A DNA stretch of 64,000 bases from Monarcha castaneiventris obscurior (Eukaryota > Chordata > Aves > Passeriformes > Monarchidae): the NCBI GenBank assembly GCA_026261815.1, contig JAMPIT010000890.1, forward strand, positions 7,842,001 through 7,906,000. The letters are read 5' to 3'. This document shows, in pieces, positions 41,101 to 52,780 of the stretch. The notes below the pieces were generated by a model. That model saw only the letters and a list, made by a program, of their open reading frames with translations, did not search any database and was not told the origin of the DNA. Made by a program: the position numbers and the translations under genes. Position 1 is the stretch's first letter, and each line of letters starts with the position of its first letter.

Positions 41101-41876
41101 GAAAGTGAAGCTATTCCCAGCAACTCTTTCAGCTAAACAGTTCCAACTCTCTCAACTATGAATGATCCTCACCCTAATAAATTTATGTTCATTGGAAAGA
41201 TTACTTGGTGTGACCTTGTTCAGAATACCAATACACTGAGGATAAACTCTGATTTCAAATATGGAAAATTTCTGTGGAAAAAATATTCTGTGGAATTCCC
41301 CTAGACTGAGCAATGGTCTTGGGTTTTTTAAAATCTCTTATACAAACAAACAAAAGTAATATAAAGTATTAATTGCATCCCAGTTTTTCTGTTGTGTGAC
41401 CTGATTCTCATCTTTGCAGATATGTTTTCTTGTGTCAAAGTTTAATATAAGATAATTTATTAAAATACTGTGAGTGTCAATATATATTTCTTTTTTGGTA
41501 ACTGTTAGCATCAAAAACTATATTGGCTGCTGTGTGTATGTGTGTTGGCTGCATGTGTGTTCTCCCTTTTGATCCTTCTCGATGATCTTTCTCAATGTTG
41601 AAGTGCTAGCATTGGTATTTGCAGTGTTTCTGTTTAATTTTTTTTTTATTGAGTTTACAAAGCTAGATGTAAGCATTGAAGAGTCTCAATGGAATTAAAT
41701 ATTAAAGCACCCTGAAGCTACTTTTAGTGCTGCAAAATGAGAAAATGAAGATAAGAAAGAAAAAACATGCTCAGCATGTAAATTTACGTTTCCAAGTAAT
41801 AGGATTTGGCCAGGAACCACTACGCTGTATTTCTCTTTTTTTCTATTTTTTATTTTCCTTTTTGCCTTGCCTGTAG
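38186..41876. other. Gene-free DNA with the longest but unconvincing ORF
   Basis: 38.19-38.55 kb is somewhat GC-richer than average and holds a 93-codon plus frame (38203-38484) with no recognised domain. The longest ATG-initiated frame of the window, 167 codons on the minus strand at 40427-40930, has a Phe run, a Lys/Glu-rich middle and no recognised fold. A TTCTTTCTTAG acceptor at 39458-39468 is followed by one open frame but no good donor. Confidence 0.6.
39633..39652. repeat. AT-rich palindrome
   Basis: CAATAAATT and AATTTATTG are perfect nine-base arms separated by GA, within a patch that also repeats ATTGCA words (39605-39635). It could be a homeodomain or nuclear-factor type binding palindrome, or chance in AT-rich DNA. 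Confidence 0.7.
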
Positions 41877-42028
41877 TATTTAAAGCAGTAAGAATGTGCC
41901 AAGGACCATTAGATTTTTACAGTAGTGCTATACCAAAGGAAACAGGAAAATCTCGAAGTCAACAGATTACCATTGATGATTGGCTGCTAAATTTCTGGAG
42001 ATTCCTTGAACGCGGTTCATGGTATTAA
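41877..42028 (+). other. Exon-like open segment after a strong acceptor
   Basis: A long pyrimidine tract (41828-41872) ending in CTGTAG makes a strong splice acceptor. From 41879 the frame is open for 49 codons to a TAA at 42026-42028, and it encodes a mixed, rather protein-like peptide with a WLLNFWRFLERGSWY end. It could be a terminal exon as it stands, or end at the weak donor ATG|GTATTA (exon to 42021), which would be in phase with the exon-like segment at 43974. I do not recognise the product. T-rich tracts followed by AG are frequent here, so chance is a serious alternative. Confidence 0.2.
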
Positions 42029-43973
42029 CAACAGTTAGTCAAACTGCATTTGTCATTTGTTTGGAGCTGACTACATCTGCTCTATTGTCATTACTACCCT
42101 CCAGTTACATGCATGCAGCCAAATTCAGTGGGGATTTTGGCTTGCTTCTCCTATAAAATCTGGACCACACATGCATGATCTTCCTGTCCCTGGTCTCCTA
42201 CCAAGTCCGTGGTTTTGTTGTGGGACTTGAAAGGCATTTGATCACAAGCCCAGTTACCACCAAGAACAAATCTGAATAACCATGAAGAAGCATTTCTTCT
42301 CCAGATGCCATGCTCCTGACTTCTCCCATGCAACATGAAAGAATTATATTCCGTCTGATTCCATGATAATATCAAAGAGATTCATCACTGTCCTTTCTAC
42401 AACTCTGCTTTCTGTCAAAGTTTCAATATCCCGGAATCGTGGGAACCCTCTGGACAAGTTTTGTCCAACCTCTGCCATACTTTTTATATTAAGAACCATT
42501 ATAATCTACTTCCTCCTAGCTATTTCTTTCTTCTGTCCGTGGTTCGCATTCTTGCTGGCATTTGGATGAGAAATTTAAAAATAAAAATTGAGTTTTATTT
42601 TTAGACACTGTAACTCACCATGAACAGTGCTGTGATTAAATAAGCAGGCAGTGAGTGTAATATTGAGAATTCTATGTCAATATTCAGTACCAGAACTGCA
42701 GGTTGAATTTTCTGTTGGTTATACACAGTTGTGAAATGAATTTTAAGAAGAAAATAAGTAATAAGTAATAGAAGGGACAGAAATTGAGTGTTGTGTGGAA
42801 TTGCTAATTCAGTTTATATCCCTGAATTAATTTTCAAAGCAACTGGATAAATTCTGGTCTCACTTATTCTTTAGTCATTTCAGACATTAATTTCTGAGAA
42901 CCATATCTGAGGTAATAACTTTCAGTATAGAGTTTTGTCTGTAGACTTCTGGATCTTACTTGTAGCTCTTTATTGCTTGTGCATTAGTCATTGCCCTTTT
43001 TAATACTGTTAGAGATTGAAATAAGCAAAATCAAAGACAAATAACAAAGAATATTGTTATAAATCTTAATTACTTTTCTTTTGCATTTGTCCTCAAAATC
43101 AACAAATCATTCAGACAGAAATAGGACCAAACAGTACTGATGCTGATTTCTGTTGAGACTGAGTTAATTTTAGCAGTAAAATGATTTTTTCTATCTTTGA
43201 GAAGACAGCTTTGTGTTTCTTCTTGATATGCATCATTTCCACTGAACAGAATCAGAGCCAAAATCCTCACTTTTTCTGTCTTGTTCCAGTGAGAGTAAGA
43301 ATTGGATGCTTAACTCCTGAGGTGATAAATATGATACCTGTTCTAAAAGCAGAAGTGTCTGGAGTTCTCTCATAGACTACCCAAGCAAAATTGCTTCCCT
43401 TCCATATTTTTTTCCCTCTTGTTTTTTTTTAAAAGAAAGCTGCAATTATTTGGTTGGAGTCTTATCTAGGGTGTAGTGAGGAGCAGAAAATCAAGAGGCA
43501 ATTCTGATTTCAGGCATATTCAGTGCACATGAACGTCTCTCTGCATGAGTTTCAGACTTCACTGGCTGAGTGCTAATTCGATTCAGTCCCTTTTAAGGGC
43601 TTTCAGGAAAGTAATTTTGTCTTTAACTTCTAGCAGTAACAAAAGGCATATTCTAAGACAGAAGCTTTTATGGCAATACAATGTAATGATACACTCATGA
43701 AAGAGCTGATTTGCATTTGTGCTTGGCATTGCAAAGTGCAATGCGTGTTATGCATTCATTTTAACATTGATAAATGAAAAAGGGACTGAACAAAAACCTA
43801 ACCTTCCTAGTTAATTATCCCATGTGATCATAAATCTGTTTTGATATTACTACCTTTTTAGTAAGATGCCCTTAAAAAGAGTACAACTGTTCTGCATTTC
43901 TGAATATAACATTAAACCTTTAAATAATGACCTAACTTAAAATACATATTGATCCTGTTTTATGTTTTTCTAG

Positions 43974-44047
43974 TGGTGCTCTGTGCCAGTGGACACTGAA
44001 GTACCATAAGGAAATCAATGTCTTTCTAAGCAGCCAAGAAATGGAAG
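43974..44047 (+). other. Exon-like segment, phase-compatible with 41877 and 45980
   Basis: A TTTTATGTTTTTCTAG acceptor at about 43958-43973 is followed by an open frame beginning at 43975 (GALCQWTLKYHKEINVFLSS). A moderate donor AAG|GTTTGT follows 44047; without splicing the frame ends at a TAA at 44089-44091. The start accepts two bases from an upstream exon and the end leaves one base, matching its neighbours. The product is unknown and the donor is weak at position +3. Confidence 0.15.
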
Positions 44048-45399
44048 GTTTGTCTAGAAACTCTCAGAACAAGGTGCTCTCACGTAGGTAACGTGTAGAC
44101 CTGCAAACCTGGCCTGACATCTCTTTACCCACAGTGCTATAAATGTTAAGCAGAAATTAATGTTGGCCAATCCTTCAGCACTGAGCATATGTTCTGATCT
44201 GATGCTTCCTGACACCCAGAATCACTTTAGAATCCAGGTAACCTGGGTATGGGAAGGCATTAAAAATGTATGCTTCTTTTCTCTCGTCATCACTTTCCTG
44301 TGATGTTTAATTTTAGGATCTTCAATATTTTGTTGCCGACTGCATTTTTCTTATCCCTGCTATTGAAACCTCTGTAGCTGGTGGATTGACCAGATGCCCA
44401 CCCAGCCACCCTCTCACTCCCCTTTCTTGATGGAACTGTAGGAGAAAATAAGATGGAAGAACTTATAGGCTGAGATAAAAACAAGGAGTCTACCTACCAG
44501 TTACAGTCACGGAAAAACAGACTCATCTTTGCAAAAAAATTATTTAAAAGGCCCAAAGAAAAGGCTGCCTAATTTTTTTTCTCATTTGCTGTTTCAGTTT
44601 GAATACTTGAAATGTTCCACTAGCCTAAAACAATTTCTGATATAACTTAGAATAGTATTTTCTACTAAAAATCTCTGCTCTTTTCTTGCTTTCCTTTTAA
44701 ATTCATCTATTGCTGGTATGAGTGTTTCAAGTAGTAATTTGAAAGTTAGAATTATCCAGAGCTCTGGATATAAATTCAGATTATCATGATAGTTCAATTT
44801 CAAAGAGATAATTAGGTAATCCTTATTTCTTATATCTTTAGTCTAACATATTTTCTGCAAGTCAGTGTATGAAGAAAGTACATGGTCATTTTGGCTTCAG
44901 TAGAAAGATATGAATGTATACAATTTTTCATGATCATAGGATTAGACTGTCAGGCTCTCAGGGTGAGAAGATATCATATTCTTCCTTTGAATTCCTTTCA
45001 CAGGCTTCAGTTCAGGATTTTCACCCTTACCCTCTCTGTCTTAAGTAGTCAAGCTTATCTTCTTCCTATGCATCACATGCATTTTACAATGTCAGCTGTA
45101 GACACTGTGTCAATGGCTTTGGTTTGCTTTCTGCCCAGTTTACCCATTGATTTGCTTTTCACGTTGAAATGGACTTTATCATCTCCTGGGCTGTGCAAGC
45201 TTACTTGACTTGAAATCCATCCTATAAGCTTGTTATTTTTGTCTGGTCTCATAGCTTGGTGCTTCTACCCCACAAGTACCCCCTAGCTTCTTAAAACATT
45301 GAAGTTTTAGCATTAATGTTTAATGGCTGTGGCCTCAGGATTGATTAAATCCGGGTGACTTAACCTTTCTGAATATGGGAGTAGATTTTCATCTTGTGT

Positions 45400-45449
45400 A
45401 AAAAAAAAAAAAAAAAAAAAATTCTAACCAGGACCTGATTTTTTTTTTT
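45400..45449. repeat. A22 run followed by T11 run, short spacer
   Basis: There are 22 consecutive A at 45400-45421, a 17-base spacer, then 11 consecutive T at 45439-45449. The two runs can pair as a hairpin. A long A run on the plus strand can mark the tail of a retrocopy, but I find no polyadenylation signal just 5' of it and no recognisable reading frame upstream, so a simple homopolymer expansion is as likely. Confidence 0.9.
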
Positions 45450-45979
45450 CCCTGTAACTCTGATTACCATAAATGGGATTCAGTTCAAATAAAAAGAAAA
45501 CCTAGATGCATTAAGAGACATATACTGATATTTTTCACCTTTTATGGCATTATGGATAGAACTTTATTTTGAAAATAAAGCACAGAAAGGAAACTCAGCC
45601 TCTTTATTTTCCTGTAGAAGTAGTAGATAGGCTGGAAGCTTGTATACAACACCTTTTTCGTTGTCCTGCCTGTACAGCCAGGGCAACCTCTCTTTCTCCA
45701 CAGGAACAAACAAGCAAACAAAAGAAAAACCCAACCCTGATCAAACAGATTACTAAATAAGGAAAGTCAGTGTTGAATTATTCTGTATTCCAGGTAATTG
45801 CTTCCAGGTGTCATCTCAGTTCTGTGAGACTTGTCAGTTGTTTGATAGTATTTTGAGAATTTGGCTCTCTCATGCCTATTGATTTTCTTTCTTTCAGCTG
45901 TACCACTTGAAAGATCAGAAGTCTCCTGCTAATATGATAAATATTTTTATTTCACTTTTTTTTTTTTCTTTTTTCACAG

Positions 45980-46050
45980 CGTGCCCATGCAATATAAGAC
46001 ATGCAGCCTTAGGACTGTCAGTACATGAAATTAAAAAAAGTTGGTTTGAG
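45980..46050 (+). other. 71-bp exon-like segment with good acceptor and donor
   Basis: A 12-T run plus CTTTTTTCACAG (45956-45979) gives a strong acceptor, and GAG|GTAACA at 46048-46056 a fair donor. Only one of the three frames is open between them; it takes one base from the previous exon and ends in phase 0, encoding CPCNIRHAALGLSVHEIKKS and three more residues (W, F, E). It is the most exon-shaped piece in the window, but no family is recognised. Confidence 0.2.
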
Positions 46051-47347
46051 GTAACATACGTACTTAACATGTGTTGACATGATTTGAACCTGTAATTTTT
46101 TCCAGTGCAAAAACTATGTGAAGTTTTATTTTTTGAACTCTGAGAAGGATAAGAAACTATTTCCAGAGATTTTTAGAAATAGATGGTGTTAAAAGGGTTA
46201 CTAAATTATTTTATTATTGCTCAGGAGAGATCTCCAAAAGGAAAGACAAATATTTATATTGAAATAGTTTCAAATAGCAGCATTCAAATGGTTTTAAAAT
46301 ATATGCTATCATTTTCTAAGCACTTATTGTGTGTGTTGCATATGAAAACCCATTTCTCATCCTATTGGCACTTGTTTTCTTCCTAAAGTAAAAAAAAAAG
46401 GAAAACTTTTGATGTAAATCTCCATGTAATGTTAAAGCCCCACTCGGCTCGCACTGATTACTATAAATTAAATATAATGGTAATCAGCCTCACCATTTAG
46501 CATGTGGTATGGAAATCTGTGATTTCCATTGATTGCAGGGAAATTATACATATGTCATTTACTCAATATGTGAATAAAGCAAAAGTACTTTTTACCACTG
46601 GCATTGGTATATTCTGCAATTAGGGTGTATCTTTAATCCCAGGTGGGTACAGGGCAGTTCACAACTCGCGAGTCTGGTATAGCAGCAGTAACTAAACATG
46701 TGCTTAATTTGAAGCACATAAATAGTTTCAGTAATTATGAATGAAAGATTGCCTTGGATTTAGCTGTGTTGTACCAGGCGTATGCAGCCAGTGCTGGATT
46801 TCTTGTGTGTACCAGTCATCTCAGTGACACCCAGCTGCTGTCAGTGCTTCTGTTTCTTTGTAAACTCATTGAAGTTAAACGCTCTCCTTAAAAACTTCTA
46901 TCTCAGAATGAGGATGTTTCAGCAATAGTTGTCTCTGATTTTTCATCAGCTGTGTTTCCTCTTCTTAAGCTGAAGAATTGGCTTCATGGCTCTCTTCACC
47001 AAGATCTTGCTCAACAGTTAAAAGAAACACATTTACAAAGTATGTCTTTTGCCAAATTAATATGAAAGAGTGAGGGGAAAATGTGTCTTTTGAGCTCTTC
47101 TAAAATAATGAAGTATGTGGACTTTGAGTTGCTGCAGTATTGTTCATTCCTAGAGGAATTACATTCCTTTACAGCAAATTAAATAATTGTGCCTCATAGA
47201 TGCTCTCAGAAGTGTAATTTTTAAGAAATATTTCAGTTTAGTTGCAAATCTGTCACTTGAATTCAGATGTTATTTAATTGCTGATATAAAAGCTTCTCCA
47301 CTAACGCATGTTTTCCATTTCTTTCAAAATACTTTTTCCCCTTACAG

Positions 47348-47386
47348 GTAATAATAACTGTTAACTCAGCAGGTAGAGCACTCTAA
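47348..47386 (+). other. Exon-like segment, possible terminal exon
   Basis: The acceptor TACTTTTTCCCCTTACAG (47330-47347) is strong. In phase 0, the phase left by the 45980-46050 segment, it encodes VIITVNSAGRAL and then TAA at 47384-47386. Joined to the preceding segment it would give a WFEVIITVNSAG stretch, which resembles the last strands of a fibronectin-III-like fold. That resemblance is short and is inference only. Confidence 0.15.
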
Positions 47387-47404
47387 GGTCTCAAACAAGT
47401 GCAT

Positions 47405-47452
47405 CTTTAAATAAGGCTAACAAATTGCAAATTTTTAAATAAGGCAACAAAG
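47405..47452. repeat. Short direct repeat (about 27-bp period)
   Basis: TTTAAATAAGGCTAACAAA (47406-47424) recurs as TTTAAATAAGG-CAACAAA (from 47434) with one base missing. It is a local duplication just downstream of the exon-like segment at 47348. Confidence 0.8.
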
Positions 47453-48167
47453 TGAATGGAGCTGAGCATTAGCTGTGGGAAAGTGTAAAGGAACAACATC
47501 ACAATAATCAGTGGCTGCAGCCACTTAAAAAGCCCTCTAGACAGCTGAAGGACTAGGGAAGCAAGTACAAATTAGGGAAAGTCAAAAAATAAGATACTGA
47601 AACCACAAAAGAGCTCTTGTCAAGAATAAACTTTACAAAATGTGATAATGACAATTGAATATGCACAGTGCCTTCCAACCCCCCAGATCCAAACTGCCTT
47701 GCAAACTAATGACGACTCTGCTAAAAAGACATCTGTATGTGAAAAGTGGCAGCTAGGTTACAGTTGGTAGAAGAAACAAAGTTTTTGTGCAAACCTGAAA
47801 ACTGAGCAAAATATCTGAGCCATTTCCCATATGTGAACTCCACACAGTCCTAACAGTCTGAGTTTGGAGTTAAACATACAGCTGAAGGGTTTTTCTACTC
47901 AAATATTAGTTCATCATAAAAGCATAAAGTGGTTAAATATATCCTGTCTGTTTTGTGCTATTGAGACATGTAAGCTGAAATCAAACTGTAAAAATGAAGT
48001 ATTGAAATTTAATTAAAAATTTTTCTTCCTTGAATTAGTGTTAATTCATTTGACATTGATAGAAACTTAGTTTCCAGATTTGAATGTTAATGACATGTAA
48101 TAAAAAGTTAAATTCAGGAATGTACCTTGTAAGCAGAGAAATCAGGAAGAAAAGAAAAGTAATTAAA

Positions 48168-48206
48168 ATAATTAAATAATAAAATAATTAGCTAATTAAA
48201 ATACTG
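48168..48206. repeat. AATTA/AATAA low-complexity stretch
   Basis: Imperfect reiterations of AATTAAAATA and AATAATTA form an almost pure A/T segment. It is simple-sequence DNA, possibly a nuclear-matrix-type AT stretch, which cannot be judged from sequence. Confidence 0.75.
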
Positions 48207-48439
48207 TGGAAATTTGGATCAGGTTTAATCTTCATTTTATGGATTTCTTAAAATGCTCTTCTTAGTGACATTGTTATGAAAGGACGCTTAGAAATATTTT
48301 TGAAAGAAAGATGAAGTCACTTCTTAGCCTTTTACTCTTTGCACCTGTCATTGATATATTAAAAAAATCAACAGGACAGAGACTATGCTCTTATACGAAG
48401 GACTGCTGGGTTTTTTTAACACTTGTATTGGTGGATTAT

Positions 48440-49135
48440 TATATTATGCTTAAAACTAGGGTTAGAAACTGAATTTGGGAATTCAGATACTGGACAGATC
48501 TACTGAAGAGCATTGCAAACTTACTAGGATTAAGATGCTGGTTACCATCTGAAGGATGCTTTGGTTCTCATATTCACATGCATTGTTAGACTTTAATTAA
48601 AACAAGGGTTAGGGCTGGTTTGAGAAAACTGCTGATGAGGACCTCTGGTTATTAGCTTTCTTTAGGCTTACAGAGCTAAAACTATTTTTGATCCCAGGTG
48701 AAACAGTACTGATGAAGAAGTAGCTTCAGTGTGTGCTTTTGTAAAATTAAGATGCCTTCAGCTATGATAAAAACTAGGATTGGGCTAAGAGGAGTTAGAT
48801 TGGGTTAGGAGTAAGATTCAATAAATCAGGGTATAAGAAATCTATTTCTTTTTGTGCTGTGCCAGTGCCCCAGTTTATGAACAAGTGCTGGTGTGAGGGA
48901 GAGCAAGAGCTGACTTCTGCAGGAGGCATTGCTCTGTTTCAAGTTCCCAGTTAATGTAAGGGGTTTGGAAAGCAAGGACTTAATGATGCTGTCAGGTATG
49001 TAATGAAGGAAGACCTAGAGGACTGCCTGCTGCTACGTGTATTGACTGGTTAAAGCTAGAAGTCAGGTTAGATTTTGGGGATTGAAAAACTCAGTTTATT
49101 ACAGATTTTTGAAGTGTCTCAGGGTATAACACAAA
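48440..49135. other. Segment with scattered GGGTTAG-like words
   Basis: AGGGTTAG or near variants occur near 48459 (CTAGGGTTAG), 48606 (AAGGGTTAGGG), 48797-48812 (GTTAGATTGGGTTAGG) and 49065 (CAGGTTAG). AAAACTAGG recurs (48452, 48772) and CAGGGTATAA recurs (48828, 49119). These could be remnants of an old minisatellite or a decayed repeat. No array survives and no coding frame is seen. Confidence 0.3.
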
Positions 49136-52100
49136 TGACAAAATACACTGCTCTTAATTTTAGTGGGTTTTGGTTCACTGCCATTTTGTTAAGCTCACAT
49201 CAGGGCTTGACACTACCTGTATATGTAATTAGCAAAAGTGATGGAAACAAAAGTGAAAGTCTAAGCTAAGAATTTGTTCTTTTAGGCTAAATACTTGGAG
49301 GAAAAACCCCAATGTATGAATTTGTTCTTTGCAGTGCCTTAGTGATGGGACTTCTTTTTCCATTGAAAAAGTGAAAAATGAAATATGTCAGTATAGTTGC
49401 CAAACCTTTGATCACTTGTCACTGTGATAATTTCTGGGCTCATGGAGCTCCTACACAGATGGTAAAATAGGCTGATGTAGTATGTCTGAAATGACAACAT
49501 TTCTCATGCTAGACAGAAACACGGTGTGCCTCTGTGAGGGATATCTGCCTTGCTATCACCAGCTTTGGTTGACAGGGATTGCTTTGGATCTCTTTTTTTC
49601 CTTCTTTGGGAGGTGGTGTGCACCTAGGAAGGCAAAACACAGCCCAGCATTAGATGAAGGGGCATGATTTAAACAGAGACATTGTAAGTTACAAACATGG
49701 CATCTGCCTTTCTTGGCAAGAGAACTGAGAACCTGGAATGAGAATGTTGGGGAACTGTGGGGATTCATTTCAGAACAAGGTCAGAAACATAAAAGCAAAT
49801 TACATGGGCCGGTCTGAACATTATTTTTCATTAAAAATCAGTGCTCAGGCTTACTGCTAGATGCATTATTATGACCATATGTTAGGACTAAAGCAAAACA
49901 AAATGCATTTGGAAGACGCCATTGATCTTTAATGAGTGTGCTGTCTGTGATTTAATGAAGCATACGGCTTGTCCAGTTCATGAAGTGGAAGGGATTTTCA
50001 TTAGGGACATGTTGGCATGGCAAATGCTTGGTACATTTTAGCCTTCACACTGACATTTTTGCAGTATGGTTTGCTGCAGCATTGAAGAAGATTTGACCTT
50101 CATAATGCAGAAAAAAGTCAACTGGAAGTTGAAAAGAATTTCCAGGGAATTGTCTCGCTATGAAATTGGAAACTTATTTTTAATTCTTTTATTTTCTTTT
50201 TCTTTTTCTTTTTTTTTTTTTTTTTGTGAGAATGAGGTGCCACTGCTCCTCTTGTGTGTAGCAAAATAGTACAATCTCTCCTTGGTATAAGCTTTCTTAA
50301 AAATAATTTCTTCTAGAGTGAGGAGTGCCAAAATGCATATGCAGTCTGGAAGTCAGTATTTCAGGATTATCAAGTTTGTGGAGGTTTATAGGGTTTTTTG
50401 GATAATGTAATGCCATTGATTTCAGGAAATTCAATTTCCAGAAATTCTGGGGGCATCACAAAACTCATGGAGATAAAGAAATATTCCTACATGAATGCTG
50501 CAGAATCTGACCCTTCGTCTTTGTCTATCATGTGAAATTTTTTAAGTCTCCAAGTGTAGAAGATTACTTGTGCACAGTTTGCCCTTGATACCTCTAAATC
50601 TTCAATTTTCAAAGGTGCTGGGCTGTGCTGAAGGGAGGTATCAGTTTTCTGATATCTTAAATCTTTGGACATCACAGTCAGTGCACTGAATAAATGGACC
50701 TTATGCACCTTTCTAAATTTTTGCATTGTCTTGTGTTTAATCTACAAACAGGGAATCCACACTAAAAGTGCTGTAGAGAGCTAAAATTGCATTCAAGTGC
50801 ATGAGTGTTAAGTTTTTTTGTTTTACTGGGACCAGAAATGCCTGAGACATCCTAGATCTTTGCCAGTATGATGTTTTTAAAAACTTAACTATATATACAC
50901 ATGCATTTCTATTTTTCCCTGCATAATTTAACTACTTCTTGAATATTAAATTTTGGGACTTGTACAGCGTGGTTAATTTAATTGCCTTCTAATTGTGAAC
51001 CTCAGTACACAGCCTTATTTGTCAGACAAGTTTTTTCTTAGCTGAATGCCCAAAGCCTGAAAATTATGAACAGAAATGACAAAAAAAGCAGAACTCATTT
51101 TAAACATACAACTGTCATTGATTTTTTTGGTGTTATTTATTGCAGCAGGCAGTCCCTTTCCAAAGAGCTGTTGTATTAAGAATTCATTCCTTTACATTGG
51201 TAGATATGAAAAATGAATTGAAGGTACTGTACAATATATTTTCAGTTAGCATAAATTATAAGCACTGAAATGACAACCAAGCCTAAGTTCTGTTTTCCAA
51301 ACCATGAAGTCTTTTAATAAGTGTGTAAGACAAACTTGAAAATGGAATTTAAAACCCTAAACCATTAAAAACAGTTCTTAGCCTTACAATACATTCAAGC
51401 AAAGGGACTATTCATGTGTGTCAAGTTAGGCATGTGCATAATTCTTTTGCAGAGTCAAGGCCTAAATTTGTCACTTTAAATAGCACTGGCCTATTTTGCA
51501 TGCACAGATTAAAATGACTCTCCGTTCGGACCCCTTCACAGCAGGGCCTCTTAGCAGCTCCTTGTGGTCCAGGTGCATAAGAGACCTCAAAGCAGTCTCC
51601 TCTGATAAGAAGGGAAATAGAACTTATGAGAGCAAAGAAAAGGAACTGGAAACGGGAGTTAAAAAATTAAATTTTGGCTGTGCTCAAAAACACTTCTAGA
51701 TTTCAAAACATGATTTATTTTTGTTTTTGAAAAAAAGTGCCAGTGATTTGAAAATTAAAGGCTTGACTTGTAGTTGCAGGGGTTCTCCAGTTCCCATTGA
51801 CATTTGCATCTCTTCTTTCTCTATTAAAAATATACCCACAGTCAAATCATTATGTGCTCTTGTAAATTGTACACACAGATATTAATGTGAGTCCTTTTAG
51901 TGTTTTTAGTTTTGAAAGAAAGGGAACATTTTTTTGTGTCCTATTTGTCTTGTTGCTTTAAACACTTGCACTTGTTAATCCCCTCTTTGCTCAGCTGTCA
52001 CCTAAATACCCAAGTCATGTTGTCTCACTTAAGAATAGCTTCATATCCAACAACTTAGGGACCTAATGGCTAATATGTGTGGATGTGCCTTATATTGCTT

Positions 52101-52724
52101 TAACTATTAATAACTGAAAAATAGTCAGAAAAATTACTTGTAGCCCAAGTAACCATTAATAATATTCAAGTATAATGTGTCTGGAGGAGGTCAAGACTGT
52201 AACACCATTCTGTTGGGGAGGAAAAGTGTGTTGGATTCAAGTGGTGGACCTTGGCAAAACTCCTGTAAGGAGGCCAAGTGGTCTCCACTGTCTGCTTGTA
52301 CTTGCATCAGAGCTTGTGGGGGTACAATGGTGAGGCAAGGTCAGCCTTATGGCACAGTTTTAGAGCACTCAGCTTCAGAAGCTTTGAAGTAAACAGATCA
52401 GTTAGTCTGCCTTTTCAAGTGCTCCAACTTCAAAGCAGCTTCAGGTTACTGCAAAACTCCTAGAAATACCTGCACAGAGGAAGTTTCCCTTTGCATATTG
52501 AATGCAGGGAGGCCAATTCCTTCCATTACCTTTTGTCCAAAATGATCCAGACAAGATCCAGGGAGACCCATCTTGACTTGATGTGGGGTGGTCACTGTTT
52601 TCCTTTTCTGCAGAGTCTGGCGGAGCTTGAGGGGAGTGCAGGAGGGCATTTCCTCCTGGAGTGGAGAAGCTCTGTACACATCGCCTGCGTAGCTACTTAA
52701 TGAGTAACTTGATGAGTAACTTAA
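49136..52724. other. Gene-free DNA leading to the CR1 tail
   Basis: No gene was seen. 52.17-52.70 kb is slightly GC-richer and carries frames of 60-95 codons on both strands; its end may be older CR1 body that I could not align. The words GATGAGTAACTT and AATGAGTAACTT are repeated head to tail at 52699-52722. Confidence 0.55.
50185..50225. repeat. Pyrimidine tract (TTTTC repeats, then T17)
   Basis: Several TTTTC/TTTTTC units are followed by 17 consecutive T at 50209-50225. It is simple-sequence DNA. Open frames that cross it encode only Phe/Ser/Leu runs. Confidence 0.9.
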
Positions 52725-52780
52725 TAATCCCACTCGATGATCTCAGAGGTCTTTGCCAACCTCATTGATTCTGTTTCTGT
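52725..52780 (+). mobile_element. CR1 LINE 3'-end fragment
   Basis: The words ACTCGATGATCTCAGAGGTC and, directly after, TTTGCCAACCTCATTGATTC match the conserved 3' end of the CR1 non-LTR retrotransposon, which in birds typically reads as a GATGATCT...GAGGTC..TTCCAACCT core followed by ATTCTRTG octamers. One degraded octamer (ATTCTGTT) remains. CR1 copies are usually truncated at the 5' end and have no poly(A) tail, which fits. Upstream DNA from about 52590 (Glu/Gly-rich codons, GGAGTGGAGAAGCT) could be an older part of the same insertion, but I could not align it, so the call is limited to the core. Orientation is sense on the plus strand. Confidence 0.75.

Larger units (their letters stand above)
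46051..48439. other. AT-rich DNA around the exon-like series
   Basis: Immediately after the 45980-46050 segment, a TTATTGCTCAG at 46214-46224 also looks like an acceptor in the same phase and opens a frame to 46386. This would be an alternative to the 47348 segment. The rest has no frame of note and ends in the AATTA-rich stretch at 48.2 kb. Confidence 0.5.
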
